From: Actinomarinicola tropica
Lineage (GTDB): Bacteria > Actinomycetota > Acidimicrobiia > Acidimicrobiales > SKKL01
NCBI RefSeq assembly: GCF_009650215.1
Contig: NZ_CP045851.1
Location: 3,651,455-3,715,454 of the forward strand
Length of the DNA: 64,000 nucleotides
Direction of reading: 5' to 3'
Positions 7,219 through 16,173 of this stretch are shown in pieces. Under the pieces are notes generated by a model. That model did not search any database, was not told where the DNA came from, and saw only the letters and a list, made by a program, of their open reading frames with translations. The stretch's first letter is position 1, and each line of letters begins with the position of its first letter. Made by a program: the position numbers and the translations under genes.

Positions 7219-9827
7219 CACCTGCCTCCGCGGCTCGGAAGGCCCGACGGGATGACGAGGTCGTCCCCCGGGCCGGGAGCGCCGAAGAGGAAGCCCTGAC
7301 CGAGTCGGCACCCGAGCGCGGCGAGGGCGGCCGCCTGGCCCGGGGTCTCGACGCCCTCGGCGACGACGTCGAGGCCGAGCGACGCGGCGAGGGCGACGAC
7401 GGCCGCCACGATGGCCCGGTCGTGGCCGCGCGCGTCCTCGATGCCCGCGACGAACGACCGGTCGACCTTGAGCAGGTCGATCCCGGAGAGGCGCCGGACG
7501 TAGTCGAGCGAGGCGTGGCCCGTGCCGAAGTCGTCGATCGCCAGCGTCACGCCGAGCGCCTTCAGGCCGGCGATGGCGCCCATGGCCCGGTCGTCGACGA
7601 GGACGGTCTCGGTGATCTCGCAGCAGAGGTGCTCGGGCGCCAGACCCGACTCCTCGAGGACCCGAGCGACCAGACCGACGAACCCGGGATCGGTCAGCTG
7701 GCGGGGGGACACGTTCACCGACAGCAGCGGCGTCACCGGCCCACCCGGGGCCGGCCAGGCGGCCGCGCGCCGGCAGGCGGTCGTCAGGACCAGGTGGCCG
7801 AGCCGGCCGATCAAGCCGCTCTCCTCGGCGACGGTGACGAGCTCGATCGGCGCGACGGGACCGACGCCGGGGCGCGTCCAGCGCACGAGCGCCTCGTGGC
7901 CCACGACCGCGCCCGTGCCGAGGTCGACGATCGGCTGGAAGTGGACGTCGATCTCCTGCCGCTCGATCGCGAGGCGCAGCGCGCCCTCGAGCTCGAGCGA
8001 GCGGGCCACGCGCTCCTGGTCGCCCACCTCGTAGAACGCCACCGTGTCGCGGCCGTGCCCCTTGGCGCGGTACATGGCGACATCGGCGTCCCGGATGAGC
8101 GACTCGGCCGTGCCCGGGGCGCCGTCCGGGCGGGCGATGCCGATGCTGGCGGTCGCGACGACCTCGGACCCGTCGACCACCACAGGCGCGGCGAGCGCGG
8201 CCCGCAGGCGGTCGGCGAGGCGGCGGGCCGCGTCGTCGTCCACCCCGTCGCACACCACGACGAACTCGTCGCCGCCGAAGCGGCCGACGACGTCCCCCGG
8301 CCGCACGACGCCCCGGAAGCGCTCGGCGACCTGGACGAGGAGCTGGTCGCCCGCCGCGTGGCCCAGGCTGTCGTTGACCACCTTGAACCGGTCGAGGTCG
8401 ATGAACATCACGGCCACCGCGACCGGGCCGACGCCACGACGGGCCAGCAGGCCGGAGAGGTGCTCGAGGACCGCCGGGCGGTTGGGCAGACCGGTCAGCG
8501 CGTCGTGCATCGCCCGGTGCTCGAGGGTCTCCTGGAGGCGGTGGCGGTCGATGGCGATCGCCGCCAGGTTGGTGACGCGGTCGAGGAGCTGCACCTCCTC
8601 GTCGGTCGGTTCCCGACGCTCCTCGTGGAAGATGACGACCGCACCGAGCAGCGTCCCCGCCGACTGGTGGCTGCCGATCGGCCGGACCCAGCAGGACCGC
8701 AGGCCGTGGGCGTCGAGCGCCGGCCGGACGTCGGCCCACACCGGCGTCGACATGTCGGTCGTGACGTACACGGGCGCGTCGGGATCGAGCCCGCGCAGGC
8801 CGGTGCCCATGTCGCTCGCGGGCGACACGTCGTCGAGCTGCTCGACGAGCGGAGCCGGCACCATCGGCGCCGCCTCGTAGCGCACCCAGCCGTCGGGGTG
8901 CAGTGTGCCGACGAGCGCCATGGCACCCGGGGCCCGCTCCTCGACGATCCGTGCCACCCAGCGCAGCGTCTCGGACAGAGGGAGCCCACGGGTCATCGCC
9001 TCGAGCAGCGCCCCCTGCTCGGCCAGGAGGCTCTCGGCGGCCCAGCGGTCGGTGAGGTCCGTGGCGTTGACGACGATGCCCGCGACCTCCGGGTCGCCCA
9101 TGAGGTTCGTGGCGTAGACGCCGAGGTGCCGGATCGTCCCGTCGGCACGTCGCACCCGCAGCGGCGCCGGCCGGTCCTTCGGGTGGGCCAGGAGCCGCTC
9201 CACCGCCTCGGCCCCGGAGCCGCCCTCGGGTTCGACGATGTGGTCGAGCCAGCTGCGCCCCACGACCTCGTCGGCGGCGCGGCCGAGCACCTGGTCGACG
9301 GCGGGGTTGGCGTAGGAGACGACGCCGTGGCGGTCGGTGACGAGGATGAGCTCGGACCCCCGCCGGATCAGGGCGTCGGCCCACGCCTCCCGCCGGCGCA
9401 GCAGCTCGACCTCGCTCGACCGCTTCGTGATGTCGCGGATCGCCACCACCACCGCGCCGAGCTCGGGATCATCGAGCCCGTTGCTCAGCATCAGCTCGAG
9501 CTCCCGGAGCGCGCCGTCGGGCCGGGTCACGGTGACCTCCACGGGCCCGTGCGCGCCGGGCGCCGCGAGCACGCCCTCGAAGTAGGCCCGGTGCAGCTCG
9601 CGGTTGTCCTGCTTGGCGAACAGGTCGTAGGCCAGCGTCCCGACGAGCCCGTCCGGATCCACGCCGAGGACGGGGCCGGCGCTCGGCGAGATCCAGCCGA
9701 TCACGCACTCCTCGTCGACGAGCGCGTACACGTCGGTGATGACGTCGAGCATGCGTCGGAGGCGGGAGGGGTCCACCGGGGTCGTGCGGTCCACACCCTC
9801 CTCATCGGCGGCCGGAGCGGATCGCAC
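7218..9827 (-). CDS. PAS-PAS-GAF-GGDEF-EAL cyclic-di-GMP protein
   Basis: A multidomain signalling protein of about 869 residues that probably makes and/or breaks cyclic-di-GMP. Two PAS domains occupy about 25-265 (LRRMLDVITDVYALVD; WADALIRRGSELILV), a GAF-like domain about 280-420, GGDEF about 435-600 and EAL about 615-860. The GGDEF signature is intact (GRFGGDEFVVV), as are EALVRW, DDFGTG and KVDRSF of the EAL domain, so both activities are possible. No transmembrane segment is evident. GTG 9827 lies five bases after the manA stop, implying co-transcription. GTG 9794 and ATG 9752 are alternative starts. Confidence 0.9.
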   Translation of the reverse strand: MRSAPAADEEGVDRTTPVDPSRLRRMLDVITDVYALVDEECVIGWISPSAGPVLGVDPDGLVGTLAYDLFAKQDNRELHRAYFEGVLAAPGAHGPVEVTVTRPDGALRELELMLSNGLDDPELGAVVVAIRDITKRSSEVELLRRREAWADALIRRGSELILVTDRHGVVSYANPAVDQVLGRAADEVVGRSWLDHIVEPEGGSGAEAVERLLAHPKDRPAPLRVRRADGTIRHLGVYATNLMGDPEVAGIVVNATDLTDRWAAESLLAEQGALLEAMTRGLPLSETLRWVARIVEERAPGAMALVGTLHPDGWVRYEAAPMVPAPLVEQLDDVSPASDMGTGLRGLDPDAPVYVTTDMSTPVWADVRPALDAHGLRSCWVRPIGSHQSAGTLLGAVVIFHEERREPTDEEVQLLDRVTNLAAIAIDRHRLQETLEHRAMHDALTGLPNRPAVLEHLSGLLARRGVGPVAVAVMFIDLDRFKVVNDSLGHAAGDQLLVQVAERFRGVVRPGDVVGRFGGDEFVVVCDGVDDDAARRLADRLRAALAAPVVVDGSEVVATASIGIARPDGAPGTAESLIRDADVAMYRAKGHGRDTVAFYEVGDQERVARSLELEGALRLAIERQEIDVHFQPIVDLGTGAVVGHEALVRWTRPGVGPVAPIELVTVAEESGLIGRLGHLVLTTACRRAAAWPAPGGPVTPLLSVNVSPRQLTDPGFVGLVARVLEESGLAPEHLCCEITETVLVDDRAMGAIAGLKALGVTLAIDDFGTGHASLDYVRRLSGIDLLKVDRSFVAGIEDARGHDRAIVAAVVALAASLGLDVVAEGVETPGQAAALAALGCRLGQGFLFGAPGPGDDLVIPSGLPSRGGR

Positions 9828-9832
9828 AGCGA

Positions 9833-10726
9833 TCAGCGTCGGTGCGGCTCGTCGCCGACACCGGGGCCGTAGCGCAGACCGACGAACCCGTCGCCTGCCA
9901 GGAGGGCGGTCGACCCGGCCGACGCGGGCACGACGGCGGTGTCGCCGGGTCCGAGAACGAGACCGTCGAGGGTGGCCTGGCCGGCGACGCCGTGGACGGC
10001 CACCCACCGGCTCCGTGGGTCGAGGAGCGCCTCGGGGCCCGTGAGGTCCCGTCCGATCCGGTCGACCCAGAAGTGGGGGCAGTCGACGAGGCGGGTGGCC
10101 CCGTCGTCGAGGGTGGCGGCGACGGGACGAGCCGGGGGAGGACCGAGGTCGGCGCAGGCGAGCCCGGCGTCGAGGTGCAGCTCTCGGCCCTCACGTCCCC
10201 AGTCGAACAGCCGGTAGGTGGTGTCGGAGGACTGCTGGAGCTCGAACAGGACCAGGCCCCCGCCGATGGCGTGGACGGTCCCGGCCGGCACGAGGACGGC
10301 GTCGCCCACGGCCAGCTCGACGAACTCGAGCACGTCGGCCACCGAGCCGTCGAGGGAGCGACGCGCGACCTCGTCGGCGTCGACCGGCTCCCGGAACCCC
10401 AGGTAGACGCCGGCCCCCGGCTCGGCGTCGAGCACCACCCAGGCCTCGGTCTTCGGGTCGCCCTCCCGCGGGTGGACCTGGACCGACAGGTTGCGCGCGC
10501 AGTCGAGCCGCTTGGCGAGCAGGTCGATCGGGCCGCCGAAGTCGGCGGGACGCTCGTCGACGACGGCGGCGAGCTCACGGCCGGCGTGGGTGCCGCTGCG
10601 GATGCGGGCCGGCCCGTTCGGGTGGATGGAGAGGTCCCAGGCCTCGCCGATGCCGTCGCCGAGCCGGGTGCCGCCCCACGGCCGCTCCGCCAGGCTCGGT
10701 TCGAGGAGGAAGGCGCCCGTCGTCAC
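9833..10726 (-). CDS. manA: Mannose-6-phosphate isomerase, class I
   Basis: Interconverts mannose-6-phosphate and fructose-6-phosphate, feeding GDP-mannose and glycan synthesis. The 297-residue protein is the short type I form. Zinc-site elements are visible: SVQVHP, TEAWVVLDAEPGA and VPAGTVHAIG, plus RPWGGTRL near the start. GTG 10726 is preceded by TACGAT exactly six bases upstream (10733-10738), a leaderless arrangement. Its stop is directly followed by the cyclic-di-GMP gene, so sugar supply and signalling may be co-expressed. Confidence 0.88.
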   Translation of the reverse strand: MTTGAFLLEPSLAERPWGGTRLGDGIGEAWDLSIHPNGPARIRSGTHAGRELAAVVDERPADFGGPIDLLAKRLDCARNLSVQVHPREGDPKTEAWVVLDAEPGAGVYLGFREPVDADEVARRSLDGSVADVLEFVELAVGDAVLVPAGTVHAIGGGLVLFELQQSSDTTYRLFDWGREGRELHLDAGLACADLGPPPARPVAATLDDGATRLVDCPHFWVDRIGRDLTGPEALLDPRSRWVAVHGVAGQATLDGLVLGPGDTAVVPASAGSTALLAGDGFVGLRYGPGVGDEPHRR

Positions 10727-10732
10727 CGCGCC

Positions 10733-10738
10733 ATCGTA
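10733..10738 (-). promoter_or_regulatory. Leaderless -10 for manA
   Basis: TACGAT on the minus strand, six bases before the manA GTG. It is one of a recurring set with the same spacing in this window. Confidence 0.5.
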
Positions 10739-10778
10739 GGGGCCGCCTCCCCGGCGCTCGATCCGGCAGGATGGGCGT

Positions 10779-11462
10779 GTGGCGGACGACCGCAGCACCG
10801 ACACGCCGGGTGGCTCCCTCGCCGCCGAGTGGGACCGGCTGGCGGCCGACCTCGGCCTCGACCCGCAGGCCGGGGCCGCCCTGGGCGACGAGCTGATCGC
10901 CCGCTGGAGCGAGCCCCACCGGCGCTACCACGACCGCCGGCACCTCGCCCAGGTGCTCGTCGCACTGTCCGATCTCGCCTCCCCCGCCGCTCCGGGGCCC
11001 GAGGTGCGGGCCGCCGCCTGGTTCCACGACGCGATCTACGAGGGTCGAGCCGGCGACGACGAGGAGGCCAGCGCGAGCCTCGCCGCGCAACGGCTCGTCG
11101 CCGCCGGGGTCGACGGCGCCCGGGCCGACCGGGTCGCCGCCCTCGTCCGGGCCACCGCCGGGCACCTCGACCCCTCGCGCGACGCACCAGCCGACCCCGA
11201 CACCGACCTGCTGCTCGACGCCGACCTGTCGATCCTCGCCGCGGCCCCCGCCGACTACGACCGCTACGTGCGCGCCGTGCGCGAGGAGCACCCCGGCATC
11301 GACGACGCGGCGTTCCGGACCGGGCGCACCCGTGCCGTGCAGGCGCTGCTCGCCCGCGAGCCGCTGTTCCGCACCACCGCCGGCCGGACGGTGCTGGAGC
11401 CGGCGGCGCGGGCCAACCTCACCGCCGAGCTCGACCGGCTCACCGCGGGGCGGGGCGGCTGA
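10779..11462 (+). CDS. HD-domain metal-dependent phosphohydrolase (COG4339-like)
   Basis: A predicted metal-dependent phosphohydrolase of 227 residues. Key residues are in YHDRRHL, WFHDAIYEG (the HD pair), and a later Asp in DADLSILAA. The pattern matches the predicted HD-superfamily hydrolases of COG4339, whose substrate is unknown. The start is GTG 10779, with CAGGAT six bases upstream. The 3' end overlaps the convergent membrane protein gene by 23 bases, so the two transcripts are antisense at their ends. Confidence 0.78.
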   Translation: MADDRSTDTPGGSLAAEWDRLAADLGLDPQAGAALGDELIARWSEPHRRYHDRRHLAQVLVALSDLASPAAPGPEVRAAAWFHDAIYEGRAGDDEEASASLAAQRLVAAGVDGARADRVAALVRATAGHLDPSRDAPADPDTDLLLDADLSILAAAPADYDRYVRAVREEHPGIDDAAFRTGRTRAVQALLAREPLFRTTAGRTVLEPAARANLTAELDRLTAGRGG

Positions 11463-11985
11463 CCCACCACGCGCCCGCCAGCACGAGCACGACCACGGCC
11501 AGCGCCCCGATCCGGTAGGCGCCGCCGCCTCGTGGGCCGCCCGATGCCGCGACGAGGGCGAGGCCGCCGACGACACCCGCCACCAGCCCCAGCAGCGCCA
11601 GGTCGCCGACCCGACGGGCTCGCCACGCGGGCGTCGGTCGGGAGGCCGTGCGGTGCTCGAGCGCCGACCAGGAGAGCTCGGCCCCGAACCACACGAGCAA
11701 CCCGAGGGGGACGGCGGCGAGCTGGGCCTCGTCCCCGACGTCGAGCGTGACGGCGATCGCCGCCGCGCCGAGCTGGGCACACGAGCCGATCACGGCGAGG
11801 GCGGGGACCCCGCCGACCACGGCCGCCGTGAGGAGGGCGGCACCACCGAGGGCGAGGGCCGCCGGACCGTTCGCCCCGTCGACGACGACGATGGCCGCGA
11901 CGACCACGAGGGCGGCAACGACGGCCAGCGCCGCACCGCGTCGGGCCCGGACCGGTGCCCAGCGCACCGTCCCGACGCGCCTCAC
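11440..11985 (-). CDS. Hypothetical multi-pass membrane protein of the DUF58 operon
   Basis: A 181-residue protein with four to six hydrophobic helices (about 18-36, 41-60, 62-80, 88-105, 126-147, 157-175) and no recognisable catalytic motif. Its GTG overlaps the DUF58 stop (GTGA at 11982-11985), making it the last gene of the DUF4129-MoxR-DUF58 operon. Small membrane proteins at this place are common in such loci but their role is not known. Confidence 0.65.
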   Translation of the reverse strand: MRRVGTVRWAPVRARRGAALAVVAALVVVAAIVVVDGANGPAALALGGAALLTAAVVGGVPALAVIGSCAQLGAAAIAVTLDVGDEAQLAAVPLGLLVWFGAELSWSALEHRTASRPTPAWRARRVGDLALLGLVAGVVGGLALVAASGGPRGGGAYRIGALAVVVLVLAGAWWVSRPAPR

Positions 11986-13250
11986 CGCGCCCACCGCGCC
12001 ACCGCCTCCCGATGGCGCACGAGCTCGTCGACCGCCTGCTCCACGCCGGTCCCGACCTCCCAGGGCACGAGGGCGACACCCGCCCGCCGGATCTCCTCGC
12101 GCACGGCGTCGCGCTCCATCCGCCAGAGCCGGTGGGCGACGCGCGCCCGGGAGTCGGCGCCGGCGGGCAGCTCCAGGTCCGGGACGACCTCCACCACCGC
12201 GAGGTCGAGCCCCCGGGCGCGCATGCGGCGCACGGTCGCGGTGCTGCGGACGTCGAGCAACGGGGAGAGCACGACGACGAGCGCTCTCTGCGGCAGCGCC
12301 CGGGCCGGCATGACCTCGAGGGGCTTGTCGACCTCGCTGCGCCACACCTCGGTGTCGGCCAGCGCCTCGGCGAGCCGGTAGAGCTGGACGGTGCCGCCGG
12401 CCGGGCGCACCCAGCGGAGCACGCCGCCGAGGTCGACGAGGCCGACGCGGTCGTTCGCGGCGAGGTGGCGGCCGGCCAGCGCCCGGGCCAGCTCCACCGT
12501 GCGGCGGAGGGTGTCGTCCCGGTCTGAGGTCGCGGCGGCGAAGGAGTCCACGAACAGGACGACCTCCCCGCTGCGATCCGGGTGCCGCTCGTCGACCCAC
12601 AGGTCGCCACGACGGGCGGTGACCCGCCAGTTGACGTTGCGCGCCCGGTCGCCGGGCACGAAGGGCCGGACGTCGGCGGGTTCGATCCCCTCGCCGCGCT
12701 GGCGGGAGCCGTGCCCGCCGGGGATCGTGCGGAGGGCCCTCGGGGCGGCGATCCGCCGCAGCGACGCCTCGTCGGGGAGCACGCGCAGCGGTGCCGAGGC
12801 GCCGGCGACGCGCGCCACACGGAGGCCCAGCCGGTCGGAGAGAGCGGCGTCGACGGTCAGCGGCCCGATCCCGCCCCAGCGGTCCGCCCGCAAGCGCCAG
12901 CGGAACTCGCAGCGCCCGTCGACCACGACGTCCTCGACCGCCGGGTGCCCCTCGACGAGGGTCGTGCCGTCGGGCACCACCAGGCGCACCTCGGCGCTGC
13001 CCACCGAACCCGCCGCCACCACCCTCGCCTCGACGTCGATCTCGTCCCCGGCGACGGCGCGCGTCGTGCCGATGCGAACCATCACCTCACCGCCCGGCGC
13101 GCGGTCGACCGCGAGCCCGACGAGGAGCGTGACGAGGAAGGGCGCGGCCAGCGCGACCGGTTCGGGGCGCGAGGACGCCACCGCGACGACGAGGCCGAGG
13201 GTGGCGAGGCAGGCGGCCCCGACGAGCCTGGCGCGGGCCCGGACGGCCAC
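11982..13250 (-). CDS. DUF58 domain protein
   Basis: A 422-residue protein with two N-terminal transmembrane helices (about 8-50), an extracellular segment, and the DUF58 core (RNVNWRVTARRGDLWVDE) followed by a VWA-like region beginning VVLFVDSF. DUF58 proteins are encoded with MoxR AAA+ ATPases and are thought to act as their substrate or partner in assembling metal-dependent or envelope complexes. GTG 13250 follows the MoxR stop by three bases. The MIDAS motif appears incomplete (DSF rather than DxSxS), as is usual for the family. Confidence 0.85.
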   Translation of the reverse strand: MAVRARARLVGAACLATLGLVVAVASSRPEPVALAAPFLVTLLVGLAVDRAPGGEVMVRIGTTRAVAGDEIDVEARVVAAGSVGSAEVRLVVPDGTTLVEGHPAVEDVVVDGRCEFRWRLRADRWGGIGPLTVDAALSDRLGLRVARVAGASAPLRVLPDEASLRRIAAPRALRTIPGGHGSRQRGEGIEPADVRPFVPGDRARNVNWRVTARRGDLWVDERHPDRSGEVVLFVDSFAAATSDRDDTLRRTVELARALAGRHLAANDRVGLVDLGGVLRWVRPAGGTVQLYRLAEALADTEVWRSEVDKPLEVMPARALPQRALVVVLSPLLDVRSTATVRRMRARGLDLAVVEVVPDLELPAGADSRARVAHRLWRMERDAVREEIRRAGVALVPWEVGTGVEQAVDELVRHREAVARWAR

Positions 13251-13253
13251 GGT

Positions 13254-14243
13254 TCAGGTGGCCCGGAGGGCGTGGTCCTCCGCGGCGGGGGTCGGCACGG
13301 TGGCCACGATGCCGGCCACCACGTCGTCCCCCGAGAGCCCGCGCACCCACAGCTCGGGTCGCAGGATCAGCCGGTGGGCGAGGGCCGGCACCGCGACCTT
13401 CTGGACGTCGCTCGGCGTCACGAAGTCGCGGCCCGCGAGCGCCGCCGCCGCTCGTGCGAGCTTCACGAGGGCGAGCGAGCCACGGGGGCTCGCGCCGGTC
13501 TGGAGCTGCGGATCGACACGGGTCGCCTCGACGAGGGCCACCACGTAGTCGAGGATCGGCGCGGCCACGTGGACCTCCTCGAGCGCGGCCTGGAGGCGGA
13601 GGAACGTGTCCCGGTCGACCACCTGGCGCAGCTCGGCGTCGTCGTGCTTGCGCTCGATGCGACGACGCAGCACCTCGATCTCGCCGTCGGTGTCGGGGTA
13701 TCCGAGGCGCACGCGCAGGAGGAACCGGTCCATCTGGGCCTCGGGCAGCGGGTAGGTGCCCTCGAACTCGACCGGGTTCTGGGTGGCGATGACGAGGAAC
13801 GGCCGGGGCAGCGGGTGGGTGGTGCCGTCGATCGTGACCTGCCGCTCGGCCATCGCCTCGAGCAGCGCCGCCTGCGTCTTGGGGGGCGCCCGGTTGATCT
13901 CGTCGCCGAGCAGGAGGTGGGTGAAGATCGGTCCGGCACGGAAGACGAAGTCCTTCTGCGACGGATCCCAGATCGACGAGCCGGTGACGTCGGCCGGCAT
14001 GAGGTCCGGGGTGAACTGGACGCGGCTCACGTCGACACCGGTGACCGTGGCGAACGAGCGGGCGAGGAGGGTCTTGGCCAGGCCGGGCAGGTCCTCGATG
14101 AGCACGTGGCCGTCGGCCAGCCATCCGGCCAGCACGAGCTCGAGCGCGGCCCGCTTGCCGATGACCGCCCGTTCGACCTCGGCGACGACGGCGGCCGCCG
14201 CGTCCGCGACCTCGGCGACCGTCGCCGCGCTGCTGCTCGTCAT
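13254..14243 (-). CDS. MoxR-family AAA+ ATPase
   Basis: A chaperone-like ATPase of 329 residues. It has a divergent Walker A in EDLPGLAKTLLA, Walker B LLLGDEINRAPPKTQ, sensor ATQNPVEFEGTYPLPEAQMDRF, and C-terminal RGSLALVKLARAAAALAGRDFVTPSDV, all diagnostic for MoxR. ATG 14243 is used because a G-rich Shine-Dalgarno stretch precedes it; an upstream extension is low quality. Its neighbours encode DUF58 and DUF4129 proteins, the standard MoxR gene set. Confidence 0.92.
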   Translation of the reverse strand: MTSSSAATVAEVADAAAAVVAEVERAVIGKRAALELVLAGWLADGHVLIEDLPGLAKTLLARSFATVTGVDVSRVQFTPDLMPADVTGSSIWDPSQKDFVFRAGPIFTHLLLGDEINRAPPKTQAALLEAMAERQVTIDGTTHPLPRPFLVIATQNPVEFEGTYPLPEAQMDRFLLRVRLGYPDTDGEIEVLRRRIERKHDDAELRQVVDRDTFLRLQAALEEVHVAAPILDYVVALVEATRVDPQLQTGASPRGSLALVKLARAAAALAGRDFVTPSDVQKVAVPALAHRLILRPELWVRGLSGDDVVAGIVATVPTPAAEDHALRAT

Positions 14244-14307
14244 GTCCGTCCCCCCGGTCGTGGTGGCCCCACCTCCGCCGGAGGGGTCGTCGGTGCAGGC
14301 TGCCACA

Positions 14308-14739
14308 TCAGCCGCGGTCGGAGCCGCCGCCCGCCTCCAACCGGTCGAGGAGCACCTCGACCGCGGCGACCACCGCAGCCGTCCCCTCCCCCGGCGCGGT
14401 GGGGGGCTGCGGACCGTCGCCCGTGAGGTAGCGCCACTCCGCGCCGAGGAGGTCGGCAGCCCGCGGGTCGCCCATGGCCAACCCGTGCCGGCCGAGCAGG
14501 GTCGTGGCCACGAGGGGCTCGAGCTGACGGGCCAGGCGGGCTCGACCACGACCACCCGACGTGCCGGCCGCGAGCATCGCCGACTCCCACCGGGCCAGGC
14601 CTTCGGGGCGCTCCTGCGGGGTCGGCCGACGAGGCCCGAGGAGGGCCGGCACGAGGGTCGCACCCCCCGGGTGGACCCCGACGAGCCGGACGAGGAGCAC
14701 CACCACGAGGACCGCGAGGACCGCCAGGGCGACCGTCAC
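14308..14739 (-). CDS. Hypothetical protein in MoxR operon
   Basis: I do not recognise this 143-residue product. It begins with a membrane helix (VALAVLAVLVVVLLVRLVGV, about 3-22) followed by a soluble, mainly helical domain containing LLGRHGLAMGDPRAADLLGAEW. Its GTG overlaps the stop of the DUF4129 gene (GTGA at 14736-14739). It is followed by a 64-base gap before moxR. It probably anchors in the membrane and works with the MoxR system. Confidence 0.65.
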   Translation of the reverse strand: MTVALAVLAVLVVVLLVRLVGVHPGGATLVPALLGPRRPTPQERPEGLARWESAMLAAGTSGGRGRARLARQLEPLVATTLLGRHGLAMGDPRAADLLGAEWRYLTGDGPQPPTAPGEGTAAVVAAVEVLLDRLEAGGGSDRG

Positions 14740-15647
14740 GCCGAGGCCCCCACGTGCAGCTCGTCACGCACGGCACGCAGCGCCTCGACCGCCTCCAGCT
14801 GGGCGGCCCGGTCGATGGCGTGGGGCGAGAACATGGCCCGCTCGAAGGAGTCGCCGAGGCGTCGCACCAGGGGGCCCGACACGTCGACGGCGTCGAGGAC
14901 CCGCGCCACGAAGTCCGTCGGGGTCTCGGCGTCGCGCCGCGGCTGGCCCACAGCCGCCACGGCCAGCTCGAAGCGGGCCCACGCCGAGATGACCGCACGC
15001 CGGGGATCGGGGTCGTCGCGCAGATCGCCGAGCGCGTCGTCGAGGAGCACGCGAAGGCGGTCGCGTCGCTCCTCGACCGTCTCGGCCTGGGGCACCGAGG
15101 GGGGTGCCAGACGCCGACGCGGCCCGGCGAACCACGCGGTGACGGCGACCGCGCCGAGCAGCCCGACGACGAGTCCGACGAGCAGCGGCGTCGTGCCGCT
15201 GTCCTCGGCGGCACCGCCGTCGCCAGGCTGGACCTCGAGGTCGACCGGCGCGATCTCCATGACGTCCTGCTCCTGCTCCTCGGGTGGACCGATCCACTCG
15301 AAGAGCCGGTCGAGGAGCGGGGCGGTGACGAGGAGGACTCCGGCGACGACGAGGGTCGGCACGAGCGAGCTGCGGCGGGAGGTCAGCTCGGCGGCGCGGC
15401 CGTCGCGACCCCGGAGCAGGACGACGACGAGGGCGACGAGCAGCATGGCGCTGCCGAAGCTCAGCATCGCGACCATCCCCGCGTCGGTCAGGGCCCGCGT
15501 CGCGTCCCCGCCGAGGTCGATCCCCCCGCCCGCCCCGGACCCCCTCGCCCCCGAGGCGAGCACCGCGACGCCCGCCGCCGCCGCAGCCGCCAGGCCGACC
15601 GCGAGCACGGCCCGAGGTGCACGGGGACGGGCGTCGTTTGGCGGCAT
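14736..15647 (-). CDS. DUF4129 domain membrane protein
   Basis: A 303-residue membrane protein with helices at about 10-30, 50-70, 90-108 and 150-170 and a cytoplasmic C-terminal DUF4129 domain (RRDRLRVLLDDALGDLR through FVARVLDAVDVSGP). DUF4129 domains occur alone or at the end of transglutaminase-like proteins and are regularly linked to MoxR/DUF58. ATG 15647 is chosen over an upstream in-frame GTG because it leaves space for a promoter opposite the divergent anti-sigma gene. Confidence 0.78.
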   Translation of the reverse strand: MPPNDARPRAPRAVLAVGLAAAAAAGVAVLASGARGSGAGGGIDLGGDATRALTDAGMVAMLSFGSAMLLVALVVVLLRGRDGRAAELTSRRSSLVPTLVVAGVLLVTAPLLDRLFEWIGPPEEQEQDVMEIAPVDLEVQPGDGGAAEDSGTTPLLVGLVVGLLGAVAVTAWFAGPRRRLAPPSVPQAETVEERRDRLRVLLDDALGDLRDDPDPRRAVISAWARFELAVAAVGQPRRDAETPTDFVARVLDAVDVSGPLVRRLGDSFERAMFSPHAIDRAAQLEAVEALRAVRDELHVGASA

Positions 15648-15731
15648 GACCCGAAAGGGTGGCACGGTCGCGACATCGGCGCCCGCGACCACCTAGCGTG
15701 TGCCGGTCTCCCGACGACAGGCACCCACCCA

Positions 15732-16127
15732 GTGAGCAGTCTCGACACGGACCAACTGCGGGCCACGCGGTCCTTCCCCGCAGACGTCGCGAGCGCCGAA
15801 GCGGCGCGTCGCTTCGTCGAGTCCGTGCTGCACCGGTGGGGGTGCGACGGCTTTCGCGACGATGCCCTGCTGCTCGTCTCCGAGCTGGTCACCAACGCCG
15901 TCGTCCACGCCCGCAGCGGCTGCGAGGTGGTCGTCGTCCACGAGTCGCTCGGCGTCCGGGTGGAGGTGTCCGACCAGGACCGCCACCACGATCCCGTCCA
16001 GCAGCCGCTCGACCTGGTGTCGCCGCACGGCCGCGGGCTGCTCATCGTCGACCGGGTGGCCACCGCCTGGGGCACCGTCCACGAGGACGGCGGCAAGCGG
16101 GTGTGGTTCCAGCTCCACGCCAGCTGA
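15732..16127 (+). CDS. RsbW-like anti-sigma serine kinase (HATPase_c)
   Basis: A 131-residue GHKL ATPase. It has an N-box LLVSELVTNAVVHA, a G1 box VEVSDQD and a G2 box GRGLLIVDRVATAWG, arranged as in the free-standing anti-sigma/switch kinases of actinobacteria. The likely role is to bind or phosphorylate a partner of the SpoIIAA/RsbV type. No anti-anti-sigma gene is adjacent, so the partner is elsewhere. GTG 15732 lacks a strong Shine-Dalgarno. TAGCGT at about 15693 is a plausible -10. Confidence 0.82.
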   Translation: MSSLDTDQLRATRSFPADVASAEAARRFVESVLHRWGCDGFRDDALLLVSELVTNAVVHARSGCEVVVVHESLGVRVEVSDQDRHHDPVQQPLDLVSPHGRGLLIVDRVATAWGTVHEDGGKRVWFQLHAS

Positions 16128-16134
16128 GCCGTCC

Positions 16135-16151
16135 CTGACAGCTGCTGTCAG
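16135..16151. promoter_or_regulatory. Palindromic operator upstream of WYL regulator
   Basis: CTGACAGCTGCTGTCAG is a perfect inverted repeat (8-base arms around T). It covers the expected -35 zone of the -10 TAGTCT at 16162-16167. Its position directly before the regulator gene suggests autoregulation. Confidence 0.55.
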
Positions 16152-16161
16152 CATCGCTCCG

Positions 16162-16167
16162 TAGTCT
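16162..16167 (+). promoter_or_regulatory. Leaderless -10 for WYL regulator
   Basis: TAGTCT lies six bases before GTG 16174, the spacing of a leaderless promoter. It supports this start. Confidence 0.5.
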
Positions 16168-16173
16168 CGGGGC

